This document shows positions 1-7,486 of a stretch of DNA of 28,101 nucleotides, piece after piece; position 1 is the first letter of the stretch, and each line of letters begins with the position of its first letter. The position numbers were made by a program, and so were the translations under genes. The stretch comes from a virus, in IMG/VR virus record IMGVR_UViG_3300048835_000741, positions 1 to 28,101 of that record; one strand, given 5' to 3'. The notes beneath the pieces are model-generated. The model made no database searches. It was given only the letters and a program-made list of their open reading frames with translations, and had not been told where the DNA came from.

Positions 1-168
1 CACTCATACATACCTGATTACGATTTGATTTCTTATATAGTTGTACGTTTGGAAGGAGGGGTTTAAACAGAGAGGGAAGCATACAGTATAATAAGTTTTA
101 AGATAATTATATTTCAATTGTAAACATTTACCTCTAATTTATATTACCACCAACAATAAAAAGATTAT

Positions 169-516
169 TCAGGACTCAGGTCCATTAACGAAGCACAACC
201 GCTTGCCGTCCGGGCAGTACATGTCCAGCTCAATTTTTATTCGCTGTATGAGGTCACAGCAGTAATCCGATGCAATCCCGTAACACCTCGTCAGGATTTG
301 GCACAGTTCACGGACTTCCATCCCATCGCTGAGATATTTCTTAATAGTATGCAGTACATGTCGTACCATGCCCTCCTCGGTAATAGAGTCTCTGACTTCG
401 ATAGTTTTTAGAACGATCCCGTCTTCATTCTCGCAGTCTCGAGGCGCTGCAACCCGGATACAGACATTGTGGAATAGCACGTTCTCACAATAAGGGCATT
501 TTGTTTTTATATACAT
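169..516 (-). CDS. hypothetical protein with N-terminal CxxC
   Basis: This encodes a 115-residue protein of no family I recognise. A CPYC pair at residues 8-11 resembles half of a zinc knuckle, and further Cys residues (about 19, 28, 72, 79, 86-87 and 100) could supply more metal ligands or disulfides. The middle is predicted helical (VRHVLHTIKKYLSDG, VRELCQILTRCYG). The ATG at 516 is preceded by a weak purine-rich stretch. It stands alone, facing away from the early operon, with no visible partner. Possible roles are a small DNA-binding or anti-host protein; no function can be assigned. Confidence 0.55.
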   Translation of the reverse strand: MYIKTKCPYCENVLFHNVCIRVAAPRDCENEDGIVLKTIEVRDSITEEGMVRHVLHTIKKYLSDGMEVRELCQILTRCYGIASDYCCDLIQRIKIELDMYCPDGKRLCFVNGPES

Positions 517-745
517 TCATTTCACAACCGTTCAGAGGGATTCACCTCTTTGTTTTTAGAGGAGGAGATGGCGAAAAATCCTCCAAATTAAAATCTGGTT
601 TCATAATATATAAAGAAATAAGTAATTGTTTTTTTATTAAAAACGAAACGTTCGTGTTGAGTAGGTCAGTTATTTCTTTATACAATTGTAATAAATATGA
701 TCAGATTTGAACTATTTATTAAAAATGTAGAAGGAGCAATATAAT

Positions 746-994
746 ACGGGAAAAGCAAAACTAATAGGAATTGTTTTATTAGTAATGTTCATAATGGGCT
801 CAGTTATTGATGCATATACAGTTGATGAATCAGAAGACGGTATTAAAAAAGATTGTCTTGAATATGAAGCCAAAGTTGCCGTAACTAAAGACTTGGAAAA
901 CGTGTGTTGGTCAGAACTAGACGAGACATCATACCCAAAAACAATCCTTGAGAACACATTTGACGAAGTGTATTTTTCTCCATTCCTTGAGTGA
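746..994 (+). CDS. small exported or anchored protein, start codon apparently ACG
   Basis: From the first ATG (785) the product is 69 residues, but the frame stays open upstream and reads GKAKLIGIVLLVMFIMGSVIDA, a well-formed signal peptide or membrane anchor (basic start, hydrophobic core). The codon where a start belongs (746) is ACG. It lies 9 nt after a clear ribosome site, AAGGAG (731-736). I therefore place the start at 746, either as a mutated ATG or a non-standard ACG start. The mature part is acidic with two Cys. A TATA-like stretch (TTTATAC) lies near 676-682. Function unknown. If ACG does not initiate, the gene is damaged. Confidence 0.45.
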   Translation, partial: TGKAKLIGIVLLVMFIMGSVIDAYTVDESEDGIKKDCLEYEAKVAVTKDLENVCWSELDETSYPKTILENTFDEVYFSPFLE

Positions 995-1012
995 TTAAAA
1001 TAATGTAATAAA

Positions 1013-1390
1013 TTATTCCAAAATCCACTCACGGGGATAATCCTCGGCCTCCCCCTCAAAAAGGACTCTGGGTTTTTTATCCGGAGGCTCTTCTTGTTTT
1101 TTAGTTTCATTAATATACGCTGGGTTTAACAAACTGGGGTTTTTCACAAGTGTTTTTATAAGCGTTATAAGACGCTTATCATCATCAGCGTTGTCAGGCG
1201 GTGTGTCTTTTGCAAGGGCTTCGAGTTTCTTCTGGTAGTCCAGTTTCCCGATGAACTCTGCTAACGCCGTATTTACAAAATCAGAAACGCTACTGAACTC
1301 TTCGGCCGCAACGAACATATCGATTCGTTTACGGATGTAAGGGCTGACAGTAGCCGTAACTTTCTCCTTTTTATATTTTATCTCCGCCAT
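1013..1390 (-). CDS. ribbon-helix-helix DNA-binding protein
   Basis: This is a 125-residue protein. Its first ~55 residues fit the RHH (CopG/Arc) pattern: a short basic strand (KEKVTATVSPYIRKRI), helix A (DMFVAAEEFSSVS) and helix B (SDFVNTALAEFIGKL). RHH proteins dimerise and bind DNA with the paired N-terminal strands. The rest is acidic and Pro-rich, perhaps a second interaction region. The gene is divergent from another RHH gene at 1565, and the intervening DNA carries repeated TAATTATAG motifs, so autoregulation or a two-repressor switch is likely (inference). Minus-strand TATA-like sequence lies near 1422-1432. Confidence 0.75.
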   Translation of the reverse strand: MAEIKYKKEKVTATVSPYIRKRIDMFVAAEEFSSVSDFVNTALAEFIGKLDYQKKLEALAKDTPPDNADDDKRLITLIKTLVKNPSLLNPAYINETKKQEEPPDKKPRVLFEGEAEDYPREWILE

Positions 1391-1564
1391 ACGTGCACCA
1401 ATAATTATAGGTACGTCGTTTTATCACATATAATCTATGGGAATAATTATGCCCTCGAAATCACCATTTTTCATATAATTATAGATATCTGTTAGAAATG
1501 CTTATATATTATGTATAATAATTAGATAATATCCTATAATTAGGAGATGAAAAGGAGCATAATT
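1391..1564. promoter_or_regulatory. divergent promoter/operator region between two RHH genes
   Basis: This AT-rich stretch holds the motif ATAATTATAG at 1401-1410 and 1475-1484, and the inverted form CTATAATTA at 1534-1542. The rightward gene has a TATA-like element (TTATATA, 1502-1508) and a ribosome site AAAGGAG just before ATG 1565. The leftward gene has TATA-like sequence at about 1422-1432 on its own strand. Repeated short inverted motifs between two RHH genes fit operator sites; which protein binds is inference. Confidence 0.5.
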
Positions 1565-1720
1565 ATGGTAAGAAGAACAGTGGAATTTTCTCCGGTAGAT
1601 GACAAAGAAATTCAAGAGCTTGTTGAGTGCGGTCATTATGTAACCACCAGTGAAGCGTACCGGGCAGCGGTGTCCCGCGGAATCAGAATGATAAAGCAAG
1701 AGATGGCGGCGGTAGCATGA
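1565..1720 (+). CDS. small RHH protein, first gene of the early operon
   Basis: This is a 51-residue protein starting MVRRTVEFSP. It is a minimal RHH: a basic strand, helix 1 (DDKEIQELVECGH), then TTSEAYRAAVSRGIRMIKQ as helix 2. The Thr/Ser-x-Ala boundary before helix 2 is usual for CopG-like proteins. The strong AAAGGAG ribosome site and upstream TATA box support the start. It heads a long plus-strand operon. Its stop overlaps the next start (ATGA), so it probably regulates, and is co-expressed with, the early genes. Confidence 0.75.
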   Translation: MVRRTVEFSPVDDKEIQELVECGHYVTTSEAYRAAVSRGIRMIKQEMAAVA

Positions 1721-1800
1721 CTGGCTGGTACACAGACAATGTTTACCCCACTGTCCTTCAGCTGTACAGGCTGCGTGGAAAGGAGGTACCGAATGTCTAA
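1717..1800 (+). CDS. 27-residue coupled small ORF
   Basis: This starts at the ATG overlapping the previous stop (ATGA) and encodes MTGWYTDNVYPTVLQLYRLR followed by GKEVPNV. The next gene's AAGGAGG ribosome site (1779-1785) lies inside it, so it may be a real micro-protein or a leader keeping ribosomes moving to the next start. No family is recognised; only the tight coupling supports it. Confidence 0.4.
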   Translation: MTGWYTDNVYPTVLQLYRLRGKEVPNV

Positions 1801-1948
1801 CCTTGCAGCTGAACCCTCCGTCCAACACATAGCCGCGATGCCCGAAGAGCTGTATCAGATGCTCAAAAAAACAGACCCTCTGAGGGCCGAGATTGTACAG
1901 GATTGCAGAAACATAGTTGCAGAAACAGATGTTAAGGAGACCCAGTGA
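1793..1948 (+). CDS. hypothetical small protein
   Basis: This is a 51-residue, mostly helical, acidic protein beginning MSNLAAEPSVQHIAAMPEEL. The ATG at 1793 is chosen because a near-perfect AAGGAGG (1779-1785) lies 7 nt upstream; a longer reading from 1739 would ignore it. The gene ends with TGATG, its stop overlapping the next start by one base. No motif is recognised. It belongs to the run of small early genes. Confidence 0.6.
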   Translation: MSNLAAEPSVQHIAAMPEELYQMLKKTDPLRAEIVQDCRNIVAETDVKETQ

Positions 1949-2244
1949 TGGCAGCCGGAATTATCCAGCCTGCCCTGTATGCAAAGTACAGGGATCCCAG
2001 GGACATATTGAGAGAGATGTTTGACGGGTATGTGCAGGGGTTCATCGATCGTGCGTACGAGCTTCCCTGCACATGTCCAAGTTGCTGCCATGAAAGCATG
2101 GAGGCAACAAACGTATGGAGGGAAGAAAAAAGCGTGAAAGGGGTCTGGCAGTGCAGTGTATGTGGGAAGAAGGGAAGCAGGGAAGTTCCTCTCACTGACC
2201 TCGTCGAGGACTTCAATGCTGAGCTGCACAAGAAAAAACACTGA
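1948..2244 (+). CDS. small zinc-ribbon protein
   Basis: This is a 98-residue protein with two Cys knuckles, CTCPSCC (around residues 43-49) and CSVCGKKG (around 72-79), making a four-Cys zinc ribbon. An N-terminal helical part (DILREMFDGYVQGFIDRA) precedes it. The ATG at 1948 sits 7 nt after AAGGAGA; a GTG three bases upstream is possible but badly spaced. Zinc ribbons of this kind often bind nucleic acid or transcription machinery; the target here is unknown. Its end touches the AAAAACG repeat array. Confidence 0.7.
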   Translation: MAAGIIQPALYAKYRDPRDILREMFDGYVQGFIDRAYELPCTCPSCCHESMEATNVWREEKSVKGVWQCSVCGKKGSREVPLTDLVEDFNAELHKKKH

Positions 2245-2590
2245 AAAACGAATTCAACTTTCATTTAAATAGCAATCCGATGAATTCAAAATGCTGTCTT
2301 GGGAAGAGGTCAAAAACGGATATTGACTGATCACTCGCCTCTTGCCAGTTCATGACTGGCAGACAGCTCCACAAAAACGGAAAAACGGATTCTTGATTCA
2401 TGTCATTTCTCCAAAAACGGAAAAATGGAAAAACGCATTCCAGGTACGAACATCTATCCATCACGAAACAACTAAAAAACGATCCGGAAAAACAGTACGC
2501 AGGCATCTAAGCTTTCAAATATATGCCACTGGAAAAACGGAAAAACGAAAAATGGAGGCTTGCCCCCCAGACAGGCCTTCTAAAAAAACG
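2244..2590. repeat. AAAAACGG repeat array, candidate iterons
   Basis: Exact AAAAACG starts at 2244, 2312, 2373, 2381, 2413, 2429, 2475, 2533, 2541 and 2584, with variants AAAAATG (2421, 2548) and AAAAACA (2488). Several are in tandem with an exact 8-bp period (2373/2381, 2413/2421/2429, 2533/2541), often followed by ATTC. The word occurs singly elsewhere, but this density does not. Direct short repeats spaced like this resemble iterons of a replication origin or a multi-site operator. The function is inference. Confidence 0.5.
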
Positions 2591-3019
2591 GTGTTCAACT
2601 ATCGAATTGTGGAGGAATATTTTTTGAAGAATTTTAAACAAACTAAGGACCGGCCATCGTTGATTTCGTTGTCCGGACACAGAGAAACGTATGTGCCCCT
2701 TGACCTGTGCAAACTGCCTACTGATATAGGCTGTCATTTGCCGAACGGCCATGTTGAACTGGTTGCAGCCGACACTGCCCCTATCCTGAAATGGGTTGAG
2801 GAAAAAATCGAAAAAGCTTCTGCAGATAAGGGAGTCATTGTCGAGTTTGTTTCCTGGTGTCCACCCTGGCTGGCAATGAGCCTCGGAGCACAGTTTCATA
2901 AACTGATGATGGAAGGCCTGATAAAAGAGGTCCATTATTTCACTGATCGCGGTGGTCAGCATAACATCATAGACAAGACGGGAATTGTGGGTATTCCCTG
3001 TCCGGAGATGGCATCATGA
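2552..3019 (+). CDS. hypothetical protein, start uncertain
   Basis: I place the start at ATG 2552, giving 155 residues. The frame is open back to a TTG at 2342, but that extra part is Lys-rich translation of the AAAAACGG repeats and has no ribosome site; the 2552 ATG also lacks a good one. The body has VFNYRIVEEYFLKNFKQ, then a compact region with LPNGHVELVAADTAPILKW and a C-terminal alpha/beta-looking part (VIVEFVSWCPPWLAMSLGA, then HNIIDKTGIVGIPCPE). No family is recognised. Its stop overlaps the next start (ATGA). Confidence 0.55.
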   Translation: MEACPPDRPSKKTVFNYRIVEEYFLKNFKQTKDRPSLISLSGHRETYVPLDLCKLPTDIGCHLPNGHVELVAADTAPILKWVEEKIEKASADKGVIVEFVSWCPPWLAMSLGAQFHKLMMEGLIKEVHYFTDRGGQHNIIDKTGIVGIPCPEMAS

Positions 3020-3783
3020 GCCTGAACATCAGTGGCCTTAATCCACTCGAGAGGCTCGCACTGCATGACCTACTGACTTCTCAGGGGTTCGAGTTCGAAA
3101 AGCGCAGGATGCGAAGACCAGGCTCAAAAGAAATCGCTGAACATACAATCGGGATAAGACTCTTAGACAAAGAGATGTTTGGCAGAGTTATAATCGGTGT
3201 CAACCTCGACACTGAACGAGATAACTGGTTTGTGGCTCCGACCTGGGAAGCGTCCCAACTAACCCCGGAGAGTATCCATCATATTCAGGACGGTAAAATG
3301 AAGCTTTCCGCTGCCGCTCTGATCTCCAAAATAGAAAGAGAGCTTAGGAACACTGACCCAGTGCTCCCGGAACCTGAAAAAACCGAACCAAAAAACGATG
3401 CAAAACCTGAGGTCGGGACCGTCAAACCCGCAGCAGAGCTTGAAAGGTATGAACCCGTACAGCCAGAAGAAAACAAGCAAGTAGAAGAACAGAAAGAGCA
3501 GCTTGACCAGGTCCCCACCGAGGCAGCCACTCCTTCTGCATCTGCACAAAACCCTCAGGCAAAAACAGGCGTTTGTGAGCGGTCTGAAGAATCACCTGTC
3601 ATGCAGAGTGAGCCCTCGTCCCTGGAACAGATCATCAAAAACGTTACCCAGGACGGTGTAAAGATTATTAAGAACACGAAGGGCTACAGCTGGGAAATTA
3701 GTGTGCACTCAGATAGTATATTCACGGCTATAGATAAGGCTATTGTCGCAGACACCAGGCTCAAGCTGAAGTTCGGGGAGTGA
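3016..3783 (+). CDS. hypothetical protein with acidic/Pro-Glu linker
   Basis: This is 255 residues in three parts: an N-terminal folded region (1-~110) with an alpha/beta look (RRPGSKEIAEHTIGIRLLDK, VIIGVNLD), a long low-complexity linker rich in Pro, Glu, Lys and Gln (~112-200), and a short C-terminal domain (SLEQIIKNVTQDGVKIIKNT onward). Two small domains joined by a disordered linker suggest an adaptor or DNA-associated protein. No family is recognised. It overlaps both neighbours by 4 nt, so it is translationally coupled. Confidence 0.65.
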   Translation: MSLNISGLNPLERLALHDLLTSQGFEFEKRRMRRPGSKEIAEHTIGIRLLDKEMFGRVIIGVNLDTERDNWFVAPTWEASQLTPESIHHIQDGKMKLSAAALISKIERELRNTDPVLPEPEKTEPKNDAKPEVGTVKPAAELERYEPVQPEENKQVEEQKEQLDQVPTEAATPSASAQNPQAKTGVCERSEESPVMQSEPSSLEQIIKNVTQDGVKIIKNTKGYSWEISVHSDSIFTAIDKAIVADTRLKLKFGE

Positions 3784-3788
3784 GTGGG

Positions 3789-4106
3789 ATGTTGAAGCTA
3801 CACTCAAAAACCCAGTCAAACCCGGTAGGTAAACCTCAGAAATTTGTTGCAGTCCTGAAAGGAGATGTCCAGGGCATTACTGCAACTCTCAAGCTTGAAG
3901 CAGAGACTGAGCGGGATATCATGTATAAAATCCCACTTGTGCCAAAAAAGGAGCTTGAAATTGAGATCAATGACCTGAATGCCCCCCTCGATACGTTCGC
4001 CCTGGATAAGGCAGCCACGAAAGAACTAATGGCTGAGAAGGAAAGATTCGCCGAAGACGCGGCATACCGAGACGAGAGAAGGAGAAGAGCGGAGGCACAA
4101 GCATGA
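3789..4106 (+). CDS. hypothetical protein
   Basis: This is 105 residues from ATG 3789; a GTG at 3780 overlaps the previous stop but leaves no room for a ribosome site, whereas GGGGAG at 3776-3780 is well placed for 3789. The N-terminal 60 residues look beta-rich (KFVAVLKGDVQGITATLKLE) and the C-terminus is a charged helix ending in an Arg-rich run (DERRRRAEAQA). No family is recognised. The stop overlaps the next ATG. Confidence 0.6.
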   Translation: MLKLHSKTQSNPVGKPQKFVAVLKGDVQGITATLKLEAETERDIMYKIPLVPKKELEIEINDLNAPLDTFALDKAATKELMAEKERFAEDAAYRDERRRRAEAQA

Positions 4107-4342
4107 TCCGGGGAAAGAAGTATTATCCTGGCAACAACGCCCGCTCTCTTGCTATCCTTACACTCAGGCAGGCAAAGCTGCAAAAGATCCTCAACTCGGG
4201 TAAAATTGAAAACTCCAGGAAAGGAGTTGAGCGGAATATCTCAGAACTTGAGATCGAGAAGTACGGTTTCCAGCTGGATAAGTGCGAAAACGAGCTTACC
4301 ATGATCAGGCTAAAAACGGGAGGTGAACCTCATGCAGCTTGA
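4103..4342 (+). CDS. hypothetical small helical basic protein
   Basis: This is 79 residues, basic and mostly helical, beginning MIRGKKYYPGNNARSLAIL and followed by heptad-like helices (LRQAKLQKILNSG, ISELEIEKYGFQLDKCENEL). It may be a small coiled-coil or DNA-associated protein; no family is recognised. It starts in the ATGA overlap with the previous gene and its own end overlaps the next start. Confidence 0.6.
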   Translation: MIRGKKYYPGNNARSLAILTLRQAKLQKILNSGKIENSRKGVERNISELEIEKYGFQLDKCENELTMIRLKTGGEPHAA

Positions 4343-5162
4343 CCTGAATGTATTTGTCAAGGTCGAGGTTGACATCTCAAAGCCCACTCTCCAGCACCTG
4401 GCTGCAATCATGTTAGGGGCAGAGACCTGTACTGCAGTGCCTGTTGGGGTATCAGTAGACTCTACCTCAGGACCTGCTAAGATCGAGTCAGACAGCACTC
4501 CGATATGCGACCCTGTGTCCGGCTTGCCGTGTAATGAAACCCCTTCGGTACCTTCGGTATCAACAGACAAGACCCAAAAGCTCAGGGATCTCTACGAAAA
4601 AGTAACTGCGTCACAGCCTAAACCCGAGGCAAAGAAAACCAGGGCAAAAAAGGAAGGAGTTCCGCCCATCGCTGGATACACAACCCCTGACAAGGTCAGG
4701 GTCCCTGGGTACAAAAGCACTTATTTTTTGGAGAGCGTTAACGGAGTTGTCTGCCTCGAGTATTACAGCAACCACGTCAACGTTCCCTGGACAGATATCC
4801 AGGCGTTGTATGCAGGGGCAACAAAAATGGAGCTGACAGCTGACCAGGCGCCCCTAAAAGAGAGGGTTGCTAAAAAGCTTGCTGCCTCCCAGCCTCCTAT
4901 GGAGGGCACCAGAAGGGTGTTGATGGTCACTCAGTTCCTGAAGGCGATGCACGAATATGGGCTTCATCCCGGATCTGCAAAGGAGATTTTTGAAAAAACA
5001 ACAGGGAAGAGGGTCGCTGACCCTGACCCCTGTGCAGAAGCAGATGCGGATTTTCAGGCGTTTCAGAGCGAGTTCGACCCTGAAAAACCTATCCTGACCC
5101 CTTATTATTCTACCAGACCGGACGAAAACGCTGGTAAAATTGAAGGCACGTTGGAGGGATGA
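4332..5162 (+). CDS. hypothetical early protein with Lys/Ala linker
   Basis: This is 276 residues from ATG 4332, chosen because GGGAGGTGA lies just upstream; GTG 4323 is the alternative. An N-terminal ~35-residue beta/alpha piece is followed by a Ser/Thr/Pro-rich stretch, then a Lys/Pro linker (QPKPEAKKTRAKKEGVPP, ~98-116), then a C-terminal half with a strand-rich part (KSTYFLESVNGVVCLEYYSN) and helices (RRVLMVTQFLKAMHEYGLHP). The basic linker suggests nucleic-acid contact. No family is recognised. It ends just before the ribosome site of the next gene. Confidence 0.6.
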   Translation: MQLDLNVFVKVEVDISKPTLQHLAAIMLGAETCTAVPVGVSVDSTSGPAKIESDSTPICDPVSGLPCNETPSVPSVSTDKTQKLRDLYEKVTASQPKPEAKKTRAKKEGVPPIAGYTTPDKVRVPGYKSTYFLESVNGVVCLEYYSNHVNVPWTDIQALYAGATKMELTADQAPLKERVAKKLAASQPPMEGTRRVLMVTQFLKAMHEYGLHPGSAKEIFEKTTGKRVADPDPCAEADADFQAFQSEFDPEKPILTPYYSTRPDENAGKIEGTLEG

Positions 5163-5165
5163 TCC

Positions 5166-5438
5166 GTGGACAAGGACATATACAAAGTCGGTATCGGGTC
5201 ATGTGCGGTCGAGGTCCTCGCTCCAAGTCCCGAGTCTGCGGTCATGTGGTACGCGCTCCAGAAAAACCCAGTTTCTCAGATGGGGGTCCACATCCTGTCT
5301 CTTATCGTCGTGTACGAAAAAAACGGAGTGCGCCAGACCAGACTCGCTCCATTTGCGGCCAGGGACCTGCTGGAATATTCGGTAGACGAGCTGTCTCAGA
5401 TCATCAAGGATGCCAAAACATGCGAGGCGGCAGCATGA
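5166..5438 (+). CDS. hypothetical small protein
   Basis: This is 90 residues starting at GTG 5166, preceded by GGAGGG with 7-nt spacing. The alternation of strands and helices (KVGIGSCAVEVLAPSPESAV, LSLIVVYEKNGVRQTRLAPFAA, DLLEYSVDELSQIIKDAK) suggests a compact alpha/beta fold. No family is recognised. The stop overlaps the next start (ATGA), keeping it in the operon upstream of parB. Confidence 0.6.
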   Translation: MDKDIYKVGIGSCAVEVLAPSPESAVMWYALQKNPVSQMGVHILSLIVVYEKNGVRQTRLAPFAARDLLEYSVDELSQIIKDAKTCEAAA

Positions 5439-5569
5439 TGCTCTCAAATGGGATGCAGTGCCTGTCCAGAGTTGATCTCTGGGTATCATGTATTGTATTT
5501 TTTTCAGACGGGATGCTGTCAGGAGCCCAGGTCTGGGCCGGAGATTGCCAGCAGGCGCCTGTGAGGTGA
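5435..5569 (+). CDS. 44-residue coupled small ORF upstream of parB
   Basis: This starts in the ATGA overlap at 5435 and ends 4 nt before the parB-like start. The product (MMLSNGMQCLSRVDLWVSCI and on) has three Cys and a short hydrophobic stretch. Little beyond its coupling supports it; the alternative is a spacer that carries the parB ribosome site (GAGGTGA near its end). Confidence 0.4.
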   Translation: MMLSNGMQCLSRVDLWVSCIVFFSDGMLSGAQVWAGDCQQAPVR

Positions 5570-5573
5570 TGTC

Positions 5574-7043
5574 ATGTTTGCAAACATCCCGCTAGGGGAC
5601 ATCATCGTCACTGGAAAAAACAACCGTGAAGTGTTCGACGAGGCTGAGATTGAGAACCTCGCAGAGACCATAAAAAAGTACGGGATACTCGAAAACCTGA
5701 TATTAAGGCCTTCTGCTGAACAACCCGGTAAGTACGATTTGATAGCAGGGGAACGCAGGATCCGAGCTGCTAAATTGATCGGTCTGCCTGTAGTCCCGTG
5801 CACCATCAAAGACGCAAACGACAGCGAGTTCAATGAAATCATGATCATTGAGAACTTGCTGAGACAGGACCTCAATGCCATCGAAGAAGCAAAGGGGCTG
5901 AAGAGGCTCCTGGACCAGGGGAAAACCCAGGAAGAGATTGCTCTCAGCATCGGGAAAAGCCAGCCGTGGATTGCTAACCGGCTCAGGCTCCTCGACGCCC
6001 CGGAGGAAGTCCGGAACCTGATTATTTCCCGGGAAATATCCACAAAACATGCTCTTACTCTTCTGCCCTACAAACAGTACCCAGTCCTCCAGGATATCCT
6101 CGAAACACTAAAAGAGAACCTCCAGGCAGGAAGTGTTTCTGTCAAGGCCCTTGAAAAGATAATCGAGGACCAAATCAGTGGATACGGTGGCAGTGATAAG
6201 GTCTTCTGCCTTGACGAATTCGAGTATAATGTTAGATATCTCCAGCCCTTCTGGAACTTTGACGACTGCAACAAGCCCTGCAGTCACATTGTCAAGTGCA
6301 AAAGATACGGGTCCGATCGCAGGTACTGTCTCAATTATACATGCTGGCAGGCCAAGCTCAAAGACGCAAAAAACAAGTTCGATGTAAAGAAGGCTGCGAA
6401 AATTAAGAGCCTGGCCAAGAAAGAGAAAGTCAACACCAGCAAAATGGGGTGGGATGATTACAAGCGTCTTGACCTCAACCCGGGTACATACTCGGATACA
6501 AAGTTCGATGCTGTTGGGTGTGAGGGCTGTGAATATCGCGCACTGAACCAGGACGAGGATGAGGTCTGCCTGAACCCCGAATGTTATAACAAAAAGAACA
6601 GACAGGCTCAGAAAGCTGCAGCACAGGACGAGCAGGAAGAGGCAAAGAGGTACTGGGAAACAGTTGATACATACCTGGACAATCTGCCTGAAAACTCCCT
6701 GTACGCCAACGAAGGAGGTTCAAGGGCTCGGAGATATCCAAGCATGGACCAGGACGTCCTCCGGACAATACTGAACGTGTTTGGCAGGTCAACCTGGGGA
6801 GAGGTCGGAAAGAAGGCTTTCAAGCGATGGGCAGACGGAAGTGTCCCGGGACGAAACTCAGATGAATTTGGAGAGCTGCTTGCCAGGATCCCGGATGATG
6901 AGCTTGACCAGGCTCTGATCAGGCTCGCTTGTGCCGTTGTAGCAGTCCAGGGTGATTCAAGTTTTGCAAGGGGCGCCAAGATCGAGACCCTCAAGAAAAT
7001 ATTTCCTGAAGCTGCAAAGCACTTTACCAAGGAGGTGGCCTGA
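5574..7043 (+). CDS. parB: ParB-like partition/nuclease-fold protein with C-terminal Cys clusters
   Basis: This is 489 residues. The N-terminal ParB/Sulfiredoxin domain is clear: IPLGDI start, ENLAETIKKYGILENLILRP, the GERRIRAA box (59-66) and ENLLRQDLNAIEEAKGL (93-109). An HTH follows (TQEEIALSIGKSQPWIANRLRLL, split about 118-140). ParB proteins bind a palindromic centromere, and many use CTP to spread on DNA. The C-terminal half is unlike classical ParB: Cys at about 232, 236, 242, 252, 257 and again CEGC...CLNPEC (316-337), likely metal sites, then a helical region. No ParA is seen. A 16-bp palindrome TATTTCCCGGGAAATA lies inside this gene (6023-6038) and recurs twice elsewhere. It may partition the genome or act as a transcription regulator. 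Confidence 0.85.
   Translation: MFANIPLGDIIVTGKNNREVFDEAEIENLAETIKKYGILENLILRPSAEQPGKYDLIAGERRIRAAKLIGLPVVPCTIKDANDSEFNEIMIIENLLRQDLNAIEEAKGLKRLLDQGKTQEEIALSIGKSQPWIANRLRLLDAPEEVRNLIISREISTKHALTLLPYKQYPVLQDILETLKENLQAGSVSVKALEKIIEDQISGYGGSDKVFCLDEFEYNVRYLQPFWNFDDCNKPCSHIVKCKRYGSDRRYCLNYTCWQAKLKDAKNKFDVKKAAKIKSLAKKEKVNTSKMGWDDYKRLDLNPGTYSDTKFDAVGCEGCEYRALNQDEDEVCLNPECYNKKNRQAQKAAAQDEQEEAKRYWETVDTYLDNLPENSLYANEGGSRARRYPSMDQDVLRTILNVFGRSTWGEVGKKAFKRWADGSVPGRNSDEFGELLARIPDDELDQALIRLACAVVAVQGDSSFARGAKIETLKKIFPEAAKHFTKEVA
6023..6038. repeat. 16-bp palindrome, copy 1
   Basis: TATTTCCCGGGAAATA is a perfect palindrome within the parB-like gene. The same word occurs at 13618-13633 and 27722-27737. Size and symmetry resemble parS-type sites, and one copy inside or near parB is common for such sites. 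The link to the ParB-like protein is inference. Confidence 0.45.
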
Positions 7044-7486
7044 TGACCTACCCGGAAAAGAACTCAGGGGCGATAGACTACCGGGAAAGGAGTTTAAGGG
7101 CGTACCACAACGGCAAGCACTGCGAAGAACTGATCAAGCAGTATATCCCTGAATTTAATCCATTATGCGAAGGGGCGGATGGTGAACTGCTCGGGGCCCC
7201 TGTTGAGATTAAGTCGTGCCAGCAATTCACTAACCGAGCGGACTGGAAAAACCCCAGATCAGGGCGGTTCTACCTGAGAGACTATCAGCATTGTTATCTC
7301 GTACAAAATGGAGGCAGGTACATATTTGTTGTTCTGGACGGAGAAACGATAATCCATACCCGAATAATCCTTGCTGCCAGGCTGCTACCCGAGTTTGTTG
7401 GGTGCATGACATTGACCTGGACTACTGCTTTTAAAAAAACAGTAGTGCCGAAAACATCGTATTCCCAGACGGAGGTGGCCTGCTGA
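7043..7486 (+). CDS. PD-(D/E)XK-like nuclease
   Basis: This is 147 residues. The core GADGELLGAPVEIKSC (45-59) supplies Asp46 and the E-x-K pair (Glu55, Lys57) after a strand, which is the PD-(D/E)XK catalytic layout; an upstream helix carries Glu28/Glu29. The following strands (GRFYLRDYQHCYLVQNGGRY, IFVVLDGETI) fit a restriction-endonuclease-like fold. Viral proteins of this type are resolvases, recombination nucleases or host-DNA nucleases. It overlaps parB by one base (TGATG) and is co-expressed with it. The nuclease class is fairly secure; the substrate is unknown. Confidence 0.65.
   Translation: MTYPEKNSGAIDYRERSLRAYHNGKHCEELIKQYIPEFNPLCEGADGELLGAPVEIKSCQQFTNRADWKNPRSGRFYLRDYQHCYLVQNGGRYIFVVLDGETIIHTRIILAARLLPEFVGCMTLTWTTAFKKTVVPKTSYSQTEVAC

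Noticed and set aside
501-710. 69-residue plus-strand ORF
   Set aside because: It starts inside the opposite-strand gene, has no ribosome site and an unnatural Phe/Lys composition.
728-730. Amber codon after ATG 725, considered as pyrrolysine (Methanosarcina reads TAG as Pyl)
   Set aside because: The ribosome site AAGGAG overlaps the codons after it, so initiation at 746 (ACG) is a better explanation.
2244-2590. CRISPR array
   Set aside because: The units are 8 bp with no uniform spacers, unlike CRISPR repeats.
5159-5434. Alternative frame of a 136-residue ORF over the 5166 gene
   Set aside because: Arg/Ser-rich shadow of the well-started 5166 gene; only its end (5435-5569) is kept as a coupled small ORF.
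6843-6852. Extra copy of the CCCGGG palindrome (GTCCCGGGAC)
   Set aside because: The flanks differ from the 16-bp word; only the CCCGGG core is shared.
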